Assembly (NCBI RefSeq): GCF_000218235.1
Contig: NZ_GL945017.1
Span: forward strand, 2,830,510-2,866,371
From: Hallella multisaccharivorax DSM 17128
Lineage (GTDB): Bacteria; Bacteroidota; Bacteroidia; Bacteroidales; Bacteroidaceae
DNA: 35,862 nucleotides
Direction of reading: 5' to 3'
Program-made: the position numbers and the translations under genes
In this document: piece after piece, positions 25,484-33,825 of the stretch
How positions within the stretch are numbered: the first letter of the stretch is position 1
How the letters are laid out: each line of letters opens with the position of its first letter
The notes under the pieces: generated by a model
Told to the model about the DNA's origin: nothing
What the model saw: the letters and a program-made list of their open reading frames with translations, nothing else
The model's database searches: none

Positions 25484-26524
25484 TTATTTCTGTTTTTTAT
25501 TGAATACTGGTAAAGGTTGTTCGGTGGTGGAAGGAGAGCCTCCTTCGATGTAAGGCCAGCCGTTCTCATCCCATTTTAACTGGTCGAGCAGCAGGAAACG
25601 GCCTTCGTTCTCCTTGCCAATCTCGATTCCGTGGTATAGAATCCAGTCCTGGCCGGCATCATCTTGTATGATCCCCGCATTATGACCATTGCCGACAAAG
25701 GTGTCGTTAGGGCTTATTACCACCGAGAAGTTGTTCGATAACATACCTTCTCCCTCCTTGTTTACATAAGGTCCCCAGATGTCTTTTGAGCGTCCTACTA
25801 CTACACGATAAGTGCTTTTCGCACCATTGCAGCAGCTGCCCCATGATGCGAAGAGGTAATAGTAGTCGCCATGCTTATGTATATAAGGCGCCTCGAAAGC
25901 ACTTCCTGCCAGTCTTATCTTCGTCGCTTTGGCATCATCAACGACCGATAAGCCGTCGTCCTTGAGCTGGACGGCATAGATCCCGTGGAAGCTGCCCCAC
26001 ACGAGGTACTTCTTTCCATCGTATTCAAAATAGGAAGGGTCGATGGAATTGGTTACGCCGATCTCATTACTTCTGAACATCTTGCCCAGATCGGTGAACG
26101 GACCGCCGGGGGCATCGGCTACGGCAACGCCTATTCCACAGGTCTGAATGCCTCCCCAAGATGACATGGCATAGTACATTACATATTTTCCGTCAATGTA
26201 ATTGATGTCCGGAGCCCACACATTACCGGAAGGTTCGAACTTGGGCCGTGTGGCATCAGTGAACGCTCTTGCGACATAATGCCAGCTGGCAAGGTTGCTG
26301 GAGGCCATGATTGGCACGTTGTAGGTGTCTTCCGTAGCATATACATAGAAGTTTCCGTCTTTGCCTCTTATAACGGTGGGGTCGGGCAGACTGCCTGCTA
26401 CAACGGGGTTCTTATAGGTAGTCTTTTCCGGTGGCGTCGGTACATCATTGTTGAAAGGAGAGGTACAGGAGAGTAACAGAAGGCTAAATCCTGTAAGTAA
26501 TAATAGAATTCTTTTCATAATCAT
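25484..26524 (-). CDS. GH43 lipoprotein, arabinanase/arabinofuranosidase type
   Basis: 346 residues; a lipoprotein with Cys20 (LLLLSC); the second Met (26518) is an equally good start. It is a single five-bladed propeller of family GH43. Catalytic residues visible are Asp48 (SLPDPTVIR, base), Asp162 (TNSIDPSYF, pKa modulator) and Glu211 (SAFEAPYIH, acid). The stretches WAPDINYIDGKY, YYLFASWGSCCNGAKSTY and VGRSKDIWGPY are those of enzymes acting on alpha-1,5-arabinan or arabinofuranosyl side chains. It is probably anchored at the outer-membrane surface and would release products for SusCD. It shares its layout with the GH43 half of the fusion at 29147-31219, so the two are likely paralogues. 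Confidence 0.9.
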   Translation of the reverse strand: MIMKRILLLLTGFSLLLLSCTSPFNNDVPTPPEKTTYKNPVVAGSLPDPTVIRGKDGNFYVYATEDTYNVPIMASSNLASWHYVARAFTDATRPKFEPSGNVWAPDINYIDGKYVMYYAMSSWGGIQTCGIGVAVADAPGGPFTDLGKMFRSNEIGVTNSIDPSYFEYDGKKYLVWGSFHGIYAVQLKDDGLSVVDDAKATKIRLAGSAFEAPYIHKHGDYYYLFASWGSCCNGAKSTYRVVVGRSKDIWGPYVNKEGEGMLSNNFSVVISPNDTFVGNGHNAGIIQDDAGQDWILYHGIEIGKENEGRFLLLDQLKWDENGWPYIEGGSPSTTEQPLPVFNKKQK

Positions 26525-26541
26525 TATGGTTGAATAAATGT

Positions 26542-28962
26542 TTACAAGTTGATCTTGGCTCTCAAAGAGAGGTCGGCTGACGATGTCCCCACAAGTATTT
26601 CGTATTCTCCCGGGACGACAATGAAACGATGAGAATCGGTGTCATAGTGTGAAAAGGCGCTTTCATCGAGTTCTATCGTTACTTGTCTGCTTTCTCCCCG
26701 CTGCAGTCTCACCTTTTCGTAGCCTTTCAGTTCCTTGTAAGGGACCGGTTCCCGGCTCTGCGCGCAATGTACGTAAAGCTGGCAGACCTCATCGGCTGTC
26801 CTGTTCCCGACATTCTTCACCGTAAAGGTCACAGCTACTTTGCTGTTGTCTTTCTTCTCAACGTGCAGCCCGTTATAGGCAAAGGCAGAGTAGCTTAATC
26901 CATATCCAAACGGGAAAAGGGGCTTCTTGCCGGTTCTGTCGTAGCCCCGGTAGCCCAGGAACAGGCCTTCCGAGTAGAGTACGCGCTTGTGGGCGACGTT
27001 CCTGTCATCATAGTAGCTGTCGTGGACAGGGTTGTCTTCCCATTTCTCTTCGATGCTGATAGGGAGCTTTCCACTGGGCGACACCTTGCCTGTCAGGATT
27101 TCTGCAACGGCCTGTCCGCCCTCTTGTCCGGGATACCAGGCCATCAGTACAGCCTTGGTCTTGTCTATCCATGGCTTGAAACGGATACCGCCGCCGCTGT
27201 TTACAACGACGATGGTCTTCTTGCAGTTAGACGTTGCCATGTTGATAAGGTATTGCTGCCATGTGCTTAGTTCGAAAGGACGGTCGAAATCTTCGCCTTC
27301 AGAGTCGCTGTTGAAGCCTACACACACGACGGCATTGTCTGCTTTCGACAGTTTCCCTTTCATCAGTTCTGTGTCTAGCTTTGCCATGTCCAGATGAACT
27401 GAAGCCCCTTGATCCCACTCGAAGTATTCTGCACAGAGGTGATAGGTTTTTCCCTTTTCCAGCTTTACACAGGCTTCTTTTGAGGTAACGCCGTGTGTCC
27501 GCCAGTCGGCCAGCACCTCTTTGTCGTCAATCTTGAAGCGGTAGCCATCGTCTCCATTCATGGAAATTCTGATGATTTCATCTGTCTTGGGCTGATAAGT
27601 GGCCGTCCAGCGTGCAGAGAAATGGTCCTTTGGCATGCCTTCGCCGGGGCTGTCGTTGCCCCAGTCGTGGCTGATGCCCTTCTCGTTGCGGCTTATTACC
27701 GCTGCTCCGGCAAAGTCCCTGTTGTCATAATAGGTGGCTTTGAAGGTAAGAGCAAGCGGCATGGTGTATTGACTTTCTGACAGAAGCGAAGCCTGCCTAC
27801 CCTTAAGGGCTTGTAAGCCTTTCCATACGGAGATGCTGGAGTAAGGCTCTACGAATCCGCTTCCGCCCCCTTTTGGAAGGTTGTCGGCGTTGGGTCCAAA
27901 GACGACTGCCGAGCCTTTTAGTGGCAGCACGCCCTCATCGTTCTTCAGCAGCACGATTCCTTCGCGGGCATCGTCCAGTGCCGTGGCCTTTGACGAGGCG
28001 ATGTCCTTTCCGGTCGGAACAGCTGCACGGGGTGCATCGAGGAGCCCGAATGATGAAAGGGTCTGCAGGATGTGTTCCACCTGTCGGTCAATCATGCTCT
28101 CTTTGATGATTCCGTTCTTCAAGGCAGGCAGGAGTTCCTTCGCATTCATGAACTTCCCGCTGGGCATTTCGAGGTCCAGACCGCCGAGAACGGCCATTGG
28201 TCCGGAGTAAACCGACACCCAGTCGGACATCAGGATACCCTTGAAGCCCCACTGATTGCGCAGCACTTCACGGTTGAGCCATGCGTTTTCTGTAGCATGA
28301 ACACCGTTGATAAGGTTATAACTGCTCATGACCGCTCCTACATGAGCTTCCTGGACAGCCTTGCGGAAAGCGGGAAAGTAAATCTCTTGGATGGTCCTTT
28401 CGTCGGCGTCAGAACTTACGACGTGGCGGCTCCACTCCTGGTTGTTCATGGCAAAGTGCTTTACTGTGGCGATGACCCCCTGCGATTGTACGCCGAGGAT
28501 ATACGCTTTGGCAGTTTCACTGACAAGATACGGATCTTCTCCGAAGTACTCAAAGTTCCGTCCGCTCATAGGAGCACGATAGATGTTGACACCCGGTCCG
28601 AGGATAAACCCCAGTCCGTACTGGCGGGAATCGCGCCCGAGGCTCTCGCCGACGCGTCTTGCCAAGGCTCTGTTCCATGTTGCCGCGGTGAGAATCCCGC
28701 ATGGATACATGGTGCTCTTTACATTGTTGCGTACGCCTTGAGGGCCGTCGGCCATTTTCACTTCCGGCAGTCCGAGGCGTGGGACAGGGTGGATGGAGAA
28801 GTCCTTATACCCTGATATGTAGGAAATCTTCTCTTCCAGGGTCATTTGTCGGGTAATAGACTTGGCTTTTTCGATATCGCTTTGACGAATGATGCCGTTC
28901 TGTGCCCGTGCAGCAGCGGTGCAGGACAGAAGGACGGCCGCAAATACATATTTTTTTATCAT
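26542..28962 (-). CDS. GH3 glycosidase with inserted PA14 domain
   Basis: I place the start at the ATG 28960-28962 (MIKKYVFAAVLLSCTAAARA, a signal peptide); the frame is open further upstream to 29076 but those codons run through the promoter and operator. 806 residues: GH3 barrel with KHFAMNNQEWSRH and nucleophile Asp247 (GILMSDWVSVY); second domain with SEGEDFDRPFEL, where Glu555 or Glu557 would be the acid/base; a PA14-type insert (ATYYDNRDFAGAAV to RISMNGDDGYRFKIDDKEV) between them; and a fibronectin-III-like C-terminus. Family members are beta-glucosidases, beta-xylosidases or alpha-L-arabinofuranosidases, and the context favours xylose- or arabinose-containing substrates. It is the first gene of the main sus operon, with the HTCS-type operator directly upstream. 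Confidence 0.9.
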   Translation of the reverse strand: MIKKYVFAAVLLSCTAAARAQNGIIRQSDIEKAKSITRQMTLEEKISYISGYKDFSIHPVPRLGLPEVKMADGPQGVRNNVKSTMYPCGILTAATWNRALARRVGESLGRDSRQYGLGFILGPGVNIYRAPMSGRNFEYFGEDPYLVSETAKAYILGVQSQGVIATVKHFAMNNQEWSRHVVSSDADERTIQEIYFPAFRKAVQEAHVGAVMSSYNLINGVHATENAWLNREVLRNQWGFKGILMSDWVSVYSGPMAVLGGLDLEMPSGKFMNAKELLPALKNGIIKESMIDRQVEHILQTLSSFGLLDAPRAAVPTGKDIASSKATALDDAREGIVLLKNDEGVLPLKGSAVVFGPNADNLPKGGGSGFVEPYSSISVWKGLQALKGRQASLLSESQYTMPLALTFKATYYDNRDFAGAAVISRNEKGISHDWGNDSPGEGMPKDHFSARWTATYQPKTDEIIRISMNGDDGYRFKIDDKEVLADWRTHGVTSKEACVKLEKGKTYHLCAEYFEWDQGASVHLDMAKLDTELMKGKLSKADNAVVCVGFNSDSEGEDFDRPFELSTWQQYLINMATSNCKKTIVVVNSGGGIRFKPWIDKTKAVLMAWYPGQEGGQAVAEILTGKVSPSGKLPISIEEKWEDNPVHDSYYDDRNVAHKRVLYSEGLFLGYRGYDRTGKKPLFPFGYGLSYSAFAYNGLHVEKKDNSKVAVTFTVKNVGNRTADEVCQLYVHCAQSREPVPYKELKGYEKVRLQRGESRQVTIELDESAFSHYDTDSHRFIVVPGEYEILVGTSSADLSLRAKINL

Positions 28963-28995
28963 TTTAAAAGATTGTTGTACATCTGTTGTTTTGTG

Positions 28996-29003
28996 CAAAG
29001 ATA
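28996..29003 (-). promoter_or_regulatory. -7 box of the GH3-sus operon
   Basis: Minus-strand TATCTTTG, matching TAnnTTTG, 33 bases before the chosen GH3 start. The nearest operator repeat starts 23 bases upstream of it, exactly as at the second PUL promoter (33479-33486). There is no good -33 TTTG, as expected for an activator-dependent promoter. Confidence 0.7.
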
Positions 29004-29026
29004 GAGATAATCCGCAACCGGGATTG

Positions 29027-29062
29027 GAAATATCCAGCCAAAAAATAGAAATATTCAGCCAA
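29027..29062 (-). promoter_or_regulatory. Candidate HTCS operator, site A
   Basis: Two direct repeats, GAAATATCCAGCCAA (29027-29041) and GAAATATTCAGCCAA (29048-29062), start 21 bases apart, i.e. two helical turns. The same arrangement recurs at 33510-33545. A two-site layout on one DNA face suits a dimer of the AraC-type domain of the HTCS encoded at 15350-19300. Confidence 0.7.
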
Positions 29063-29084
29063 AAAGGCGGTTTCACCCGCCTTT
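29061..29084 (-). terminator. Terminator of the upstream PUL transcript
   Basis: On the minus strand AAAGGCGG-GTGAAA-CCGCCTTT is a perfect stem followed by TT, giving a T5 run. It lies after the GH43-epimerase gene and directly abuts operator site A, sharing two bases with it. Confidence 0.8.
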
Positions 29085-29146
29085 CCGCTCTGTTCTCCTT
29101 GCTTGTTGTTTATTCGACGGTTTTTTGTGAAGGACAGCGGGCCTGC

Positions 29147-31219
29147 TTACTTTGCAGAGAATTTATACACACAATGACTGTGATAGACCTCTCCCGGCTT
29201 CAGGTAAGGCGATGGCCACTGTGGCTTGTTGGGGCTGTCAGGGTAGTGCTGCGTTTCCAGGCACACGCTTGCATGTCTCGGATAACGGTAGCCATGCTTG
29301 CCGGCAAAGCTGCCGTCCAGGAAGTTTCCGGTATATACCTGCAGGCCGGGCTCATCGGTGAACACCTCCAGCCTGATGCCTGTCTGTGGACTGTAGAGGC
29401 TTGCTGCCACAGCTTTGTCGTTGCCCTTTCCGTGCTTGTAAGTGTTCAGGCACCAGTTATGATCAAATCCCATGGCGTTCTTCGTCATGTCGAAGAGCTG
29501 GTTGTTGATGTCTTTTGACAGGGGAGCAGGATGCCGGAAGTCCATCGGGGTTCCCTTGACAGGCAGGATTTCGCCTGTCGTCATGTAGGTCGTGTCGGAT
29601 GGAGTGTAGCTGTCGGCGTTGATATAGAGCACCTGGTCTTCGCCGTCCGCCATTGGCTTCCCGTTCAGGTTGAAGTAAGAATGGTTCGTCATGTTGATGA
29701 CGGTTTCCTTGTCGGTGGTGGCTGTGTAGCGTATGTCGATGGCATTGTCATCGGTCAGAGTATAGGTAACGGCGGCTTCTACCGTCCCCGGGAAGTTGTT
29801 GTCCTTGTCAGGAGAGACAAGTCTGAACTGTATTGTGTGTTCGTTGAGCTTCTTTCCGTCATAAACCTTGTACTGCCAGCCCGTGAACCCGCCATGCAGA
29901 CAATGTCCATAGTTGTTCCGGGGAAGCTGGATGGTCTCGTTTCCTGTTTTGAAGCGTCCTTGATTAATGCGGTTTGCATAACGTCCGATGCTTGCGCCGA
30001 AGTCGCTTCCAAAGTGCTTATAGTCGGAATATTCTGCAATATTGTCATATCCCAGTACCACGTCATGGAGTCTGCCCTCCCTGTCGGGTACCATGAGCGA
30101 CACGATTCGTGCGCCGAAGTTGGTAAGACACACTTCCATGCCCTTCTTGTTGGTGAGCGTATATAAGTGTGTCTGCTTTCCTGCTATGTTCATTTCAAAA
30201 TCGGAAGGATTCAGACCGCTCCTAGTCATGCCCCAGTCCGCATGTAGACGCGGCTTCTCTTCCACTCTTGCCGGCGCTTTGTCCAGGATATGCGGCCAAC
30301 CGTCTTGCCAGTCAATGCGATCCATATACACCAGCCTGTAAGAGTTGTCGTCGGCTTTTCTCACTCCATGATAGAGGATATAGTCGCGTCCTTCATCGTC
30401 AGTGACAATCTCGGCGTTGTGTCCGGGGCCTGCTACATCGGCGTTTCCCGCCAGGACGGTTTCGTAATGATTCTCCATTAAAGGCCTGCCTTCTTTGTCG
30501 ACGTAAGGACCAAAGAGATTCTTCGACCGCCCGACGGTGATGTGGTAGGTGCTCTTGTTGCCTTCACAGCAGGTACCTGCCGAGCCGAAGAGGTAGTAAT
30601 ATCCCCCGTGGCGGTGGATGCAGGTTGCTTCCATGAATGTCCCTGCTATCTGGACAGGTTTGGCATCGGCTTTCAGGCGGAGGCCGTCTGCGGTAAGTTC
30701 TGCCCCGAATATGCCCCGGAACGAGCCCCAGAAAAGATACTTCCTGCCCTGGTCTTCTATGTAGAAGGGGTCGATGCTGTTGCAGACGCCGATGGCTCTG
30801 CTCTGGATGATGTTGCCTTTGTCCACGAAAGGACCCTCCGGCTTCCTGCTGACAGCCACTCCGATGCCTGCATCCCATATGCCTCCCCATACGGATTTGG
30901 AGTAATACATGACATAGTCATCGCCTACCTTGTTGATGTCCGGTGCCCAGATACCTCCGTCGGGAAGCCATTTAGGACGTGTCTCATCGGTAAAAGCAGT
31001 GCCGATGAGGTTCCAGTGCACCAGATCGGCCGAGTGGAATATCGGTGTGTTGCGTATGTTTTCCGTTGCATACAGGTAGAATGTACCGTCGTCTGCCCTT
31101 ATCACACTGGGGTCGGGGGCGCTGCTGTCGATTACGGGGTTGGTATAAGCAGTCTGTGCCGATGCTATTGCGCCGGCTATCAGCATTGAGAAAAGTGCGA
31201 GAGATATTTTCCTTTTCAT
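29147..31219 (-). CDS. GH43-aldose 1-epimerase (GalM) fusion protein
   Basis: 690 residues with a signal peptide (MKRKISLALFSMLIAGAIASA). Residues about 22-330 are a GH43 propeller: Asp36 (SAPDPSVIR), Asp150 (CNSIDPFYI) and Glu197 (TFMEATCIH) form the triad, with SAGTCCEGNKSTYH and VGRSKNLFGPY as in the GH43 at 25484. Residues about 345-690 are a complete galactose-mutarotase domain: His442 (GHCLHGGFTGW), His513 (NMTNHSYFNLNG) and Glu655 (SVCLETQHYPDSPN) are the substrate and catalytic positions of GalM. The pairing suggests that a released sugar, perhaps L-arabinose or D-galactose, is epimerised at C1 at once. A single reading frame runs through the junction, so it is a real fusion. It lies 39 bases downstream of the 667-residue gene and shares its promoter. 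Confidence 0.9.
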   Translation of the reverse strand: MKRKISLALFSMLIAGAIASAQTAYTNPVIDSSAPDPSVIRADDGTFYLYATENIRNTPIFHSADLVHWNLIGTAFTDETRPKWLPDGGIWAPDINKVGDDYVMYYSKSVWGGIWDAGIGVAVSRKPEGPFVDKGNIIQSRAIGVCNSIDPFYIEDQGRKYLFWGSFRGIFGAELTADGLRLKADAKPVQIAGTFMEATCIHRHGGYYYLFGSAGTCCEGNKSTYHITVGRSKNLFGPYVDKEGRPLMENHYETVLAGNADVAGPGHNAEIVTDDEGRDYILYHGVRKADDNSYRLVYMDRIDWQDGWPHILDKAPARVEEKPRLHADWGMTRSGLNPSDFEMNIAGKQTHLYTLTNKKGMEVCLTNFGARIVSLMVPDREGRLHDVVLGYDNIAEYSDYKHFGSDFGASIGRYANRINQGRFKTGNETIQLPRNNYGHCLHGGFTGWQYKVYDGKKLNEHTIQFRLVSPDKDNNFPGTVEAAVTYTLTDDNAIDIRYTATTDKETVINMTNHSYFNLNGKPMADGEDQVLYINADSYTPSDTTYMTTGEILPVKGTPMDFRHPAPLSKDINNQLFDMTKNAMGFDHNWCLNTYKHGKGNDKAVAASLYSPQTGIRLEVFTDEPGLQVYTGNFLDGSFAGKHGYRYPRHASVCLETQHYPDSPNKPQWPSPYLKPGEVYHSHCVYKFSAK

Positions 31220-31258
31220 TTTGAAGGTTCTCTGAAAGTTATATGACAGTATGTTTTT

Positions 31259-33262
31259 TTACTTGCTCTGGAAGAATTTTTCCGTTCTCTCGGGGCTGTA
31301 CAGCTCCCATAACGAGGCGATTGTCCATCCCGGAGCAAAGATGTTGTTGTAGAATCCCTTGCCGTTCCGGCCGTAATCCCATGTGGTATGCTGCACTACC
31401 TCGGGGTAATAGCCCGGCTTTCCGATGCCGCATAAGTGCCCGGGGGTGGGCAGCAACTGGCAAAGAGAGCTTGTCATGACCTTATCGAGCTGCACAAAAC
31501 GAGGCTCATTAGTCTTCTCCCCCAGCCATTTGAAGATGTGGGAAAGCTCGAAAACAAACACGTCAATATGGTTGTTTTCTACCGAGACATTGCCCCATCC
31601 GCGTGACTTGAAACCTAAATCGCCCAGCATCTGCCCTTGTGCAAAGGGTACATCCCATAAGTAATACCATGATGCAGCAAAGTAAGCTGCCCGCTTGCAG
31701 AGGTCGATATACCGCTGTTGCTCCTTGCCGGAACTGACCAGAGCCATGTAATAGGTGGCTGTTGCTGCGGTAATGGCGGCCTCCTTATCCTCACAGTTGG
31801 CATCTAACGTCGATGAGAAATAGTCACTTCTGGCAATGATGCTCTGCTCCAGATAGTCGACAGTACGCCTGGCAGCGGTCAGGTATCGCTTGTCTTTGAA
31901 GTAGTGGTAGCCCATGACGAGAGGCACCGTAGCCGAGGGAGTACTGCCTCCACTGCCGTCTACGTCGGTTCCGTCCTCATTGAATTTACGTGCGAAGCTG
32001 CCGTCTGGTTTCTGCAAAGATACGAAGATGTCGAGTAAATGATGAATTTTTTTCTCCAGTACTTTATGTGTCCTGCCCTGTTTCCGTTCGTACATCAAAT
32101 AATGCAGGAGGGCATAGATACCTTCCGATTGCTGCCGGATGGTGTGTACCTCATCGTTCCCGGGCATTCCCTTTTCGAAGTTGATGAAATCGTGCATATA
32201 CCCTTTGGCAGAGAATCCGTGAGCCTCGAAGCTGCTGATCACCTCGTTCCCCTGCCTTACGAGGTCGGGTTGCTGGTGCAGAGAGCCATATTCCAGCTGG
32301 TTGAAGGCGTTGAGCAGCGACCTGCCGACAAACCCTACGGCAAAGGTGGGGTAGGATTTACAGGTCTCGACGGAAATGTTTTCCCCGGAATTGAACTTGA
32401 TGGGGTAACCGGTTACAAACGAATTGCGGAAATAACTGCACAGCTGTGCTTTCACTTCGTCGGCAGTATAGGGTGAGACAATCGGTTTTACGCCCATTTC
32501 ATCAAATGTTTTTATCCATGTCCGGCGTACGAAGTCGCCATAGCTGTCAGCCTTTCCGGCGGCGATCGTCCATGTAACCGTCTTGCTTTCACCGGCATCC
32601 AGCTTGGCAAAGGTAACCACCTCCGGAGCTAAAGTGAGTTTCCGGATATAGCGTCTGGGCGATTCCTGATAGGGATAGCCAAAGGTCAAGGCGGCAATGC
32701 CCGTCTCGTTGTCGAAGCCGAGATAGCCTAAAGAAGTACTGCCCGACAGGATTACCTCTCCGTCCATGGCAGGTGTGAGTGCCTCTTGAGGCGGGTCCAG
32801 CCTCCGCATTACGGTAAAAGTCTGGTGGGTAGCGTCGTCATATATCCCTGAAAGCGGTGCCGAGAGCCTGTCTTCCCGGAAATTCCAGCTCTTGGAACTC
32901 TTGAAAGAAGGGGCTTCGATGGGCGAACGCAGGTTTTTATGATACCAGAAGCCCGGCAGATAGAAGTCGCAATGGTCCGTGGCGAAACCGGTTGATGCCG
33001 CGAAGTTCAGATTAAAATACACTGGTTCCCTGGCTTTTATCGTAACAGAGAACACTGTCCCGTTGCCTTGTTGCACCTTTTTCTGCATGATTTCCACAGG
33101 TAAAGCCTCGCCGGCAAGGAGCTTATTTCCATCAGGTGTCAGAGAATAGCTCACCGAAGGATTGCCCGGGGTCTTCAGGCCGAGCCAGGCTTTGATGTCA
33201 ACTGCCCTTGCATAGGCGGTCATACACGTCATGGCAATGATAAGAGATAGTTTATGTAACAT
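31259..33262 (-). CDS. Secreted two-domain protein, candidate glycosidase of unassigned family
   Basis: 667 residues with signal peptide (MLHKLSLIIAMTCMTAYARA). The first 260 residues look like a beta-sandwich (YFNLNFAAS, FYLPGFWYHKNLRSPIEAP, FTVMRRLDPPQEAL). The rest is rich in helices with the regular hairpin pattern of an (alpha/alpha)6 barrel (FVGRSLLNAFNQLEYGSL, RQQSEGIYALLHYLMYERK, AAITAATATYYMALV, HIDVFVFELSHIFKWLG). This order is common in six-hairpin glycosidases. Possible acid residues are in RQQSEGIY, NEDGTDVDGSGG and DANCEDKEAA. I do not recognise an existing GH family. It is the first gene of the second HTCS-controlled transcript, together with the GH43-epimerase fusion, so it likely acts on the same glycan. 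Confidence 0.7.
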   Translation of the reverse strand: MLHKLSLIIAMTCMTAYARAVDIKAWLGLKTPGNPSVSYSLTPDGNKLLAGEALPVEIMQKKVQQGNGTVFSVTIKAREPVYFNLNFAASTGFATDHCDFYLPGFWYHKNLRSPIEAPSFKSSKSWNFREDRLSAPLSGIYDDATHQTFTVMRRLDPPQEALTPAMDGEVILSGSTSLGYLGFDNETGIAALTFGYPYQESPRRYIRKLTLAPEVVTFAKLDAGESKTVTWTIAAGKADSYGDFVRRTWIKTFDEMGVKPIVSPYTADEVKAQLCSYFRNSFVTGYPIKFNSGENISVETCKSYPTFAVGFVGRSLLNAFNQLEYGSLHQQPDLVRQGNEVISSFEAHGFSAKGYMHDFINFEKGMPGNDEVHTIRQQSEGIYALLHYLMYERKQGRTHKVLEKKIHHLLDIFVSLQKPDGSFARKFNEDGTDVDGSGGSTPSATVPLVMGYHYFKDKRYLTAARRTVDYLEQSIIARSDYFSSTLDANCEDKEAAITAATATYYMALVSSGKEQQRYIDLCKRAAYFAASWYYLWDVPFAQGQMLGDLGFKSRGWGNVSVENNHIDVFVFELSHIFKWLGEKTNEPRFVQLDKVMTSSLCQLLPTPGHLCGIGKPGYYPEVVQHTTWDYGRNGKGFYNNIFAPGWTIASLWELYSPERTEKFFQSK

Positions 33263-33350
33263 CGTTCTTTCGACTAGAAAATTATGTAAAGTTGGTAAGT
33301 ATGAACAGGACTATCAGTATATTTCGACATGCTGACAGCCTTTTTCTTAA

Positions 33351-33475
33351 ATATCCGCAATCATCCGAACTATCATAGTTTGCACTGTCAGAGTTGCCCT
33401 TGGTACACAGGCTACAATTCCATGTTTGATTGACGGAAAGGGATTTGTTGTGAATCTGATAAACTTCTATCAGGT
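33351..33475 (+). mobile_element. Diverged IS1595-type left-end relic
   Basis: Aligned without gaps to 4199-4323 of copy 1. The terminal repeat ATATCCGCAATCATCC is identical, and blocks such as CCTTGGTA, ATGTTTGA and TTCTAT are shared, but overall the match is clearly weaker than between the two copies at 4199-6445. The start of a transposase reading is still recognisable (GFVVNLINFYQV against GMIMNLTDFYEV) behind a stop codon. No right end is present. It sits in the 5' leader of the PUL transcript, between the -7 box (33479-33486) and the 667-aa gene. Confidence 0.8.
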
Positions 33476-33478
33476 ATG

Positions 33479-33486
33479 CAAAGGTA
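33479..33486 (-). promoter_or_regulatory. -7 box of the second PUL transcript
   Basis: Minus-strand TACCTTTG, matching TAnnTTTG, 23 bases downstream of operator site B. The leader to the gene at 33262 would be about 210 bases, mostly IS1595 relic. Confidence 0.65.
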
Positions 33487-33509
33487 TAAACTATAAAATG
33501 GCAATATTG

Positions 33510-33545
33510 GAAATATCCAACCAAAAAATAGAAATATCCAACCAA
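33510..33545 (-). promoter_or_regulatory. Candidate HTCS operator, site B
   Basis: Two identical direct repeats, GAAATATCCAACCAA, at 33510-33524 and 33531-33545 (21-base period, six-base spacer AAAATA). Together with site A the consensus on the transcribed orientation is TTGGYTGRATATTTC. Confidence 0.7.
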
Positions 33546-33573
33546 TTTCGTTGTTTTACGGGAAAAAACAGGT

Positions 33574-33825
33574 TTGGGGAAGTATACTATCTCCCGTTAT
33601 CTTCGTACCTTTGAGGCAGACAACCCACAATTGGCAGAAGATATGAAGAACAAGAAGACAAAAGAAGACGTTGTTCCGGAGGACTACAAGAAGTTGTTAG
33701 AGGAGAATGCCCGCTTACGCAGTGAGCTAAAGCAGGCTAAACTCCGCGCAGACTTCTATGAAGAGATGGTGGCTTTTGGCAAGGAGACTTACGGCATCGA
33801 CTTAAAAAAAGCTGGCACCAAGTAG
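33574..33825 (+). CDS. IS3 OrfA, N-terminally truncated
   Basis: 84 residues from a TTG (33574). What remains is the leucine-zipper part (YKKLLEENARLRSELKQAKL, then FYEEMVAFGKETYGIDLKK), which in IS3 elements mediates multimerisation and joins to OrfB. The expected DNA-binding helix-turn-helix before it is absent. A run of seven A at 33804-33810 near the 3' end is a likely -1 slippage site for making OrfAB. Confidence 0.7.
   Translation: MGKYTISRYLRTFEADNPQLAEDMKNKKTKEDVVPEDYKKLLEENARLRSELKQAKLRADFYEEMVAFGKETYGIDLKKAGTK

Noticed and set aside
33426..33614. A 62-codon plus-strand frame across the IS1595 relic
   Set aside because: It combines a decayed transposase start with the operator repeats and IS3 flank; not a natural gene.
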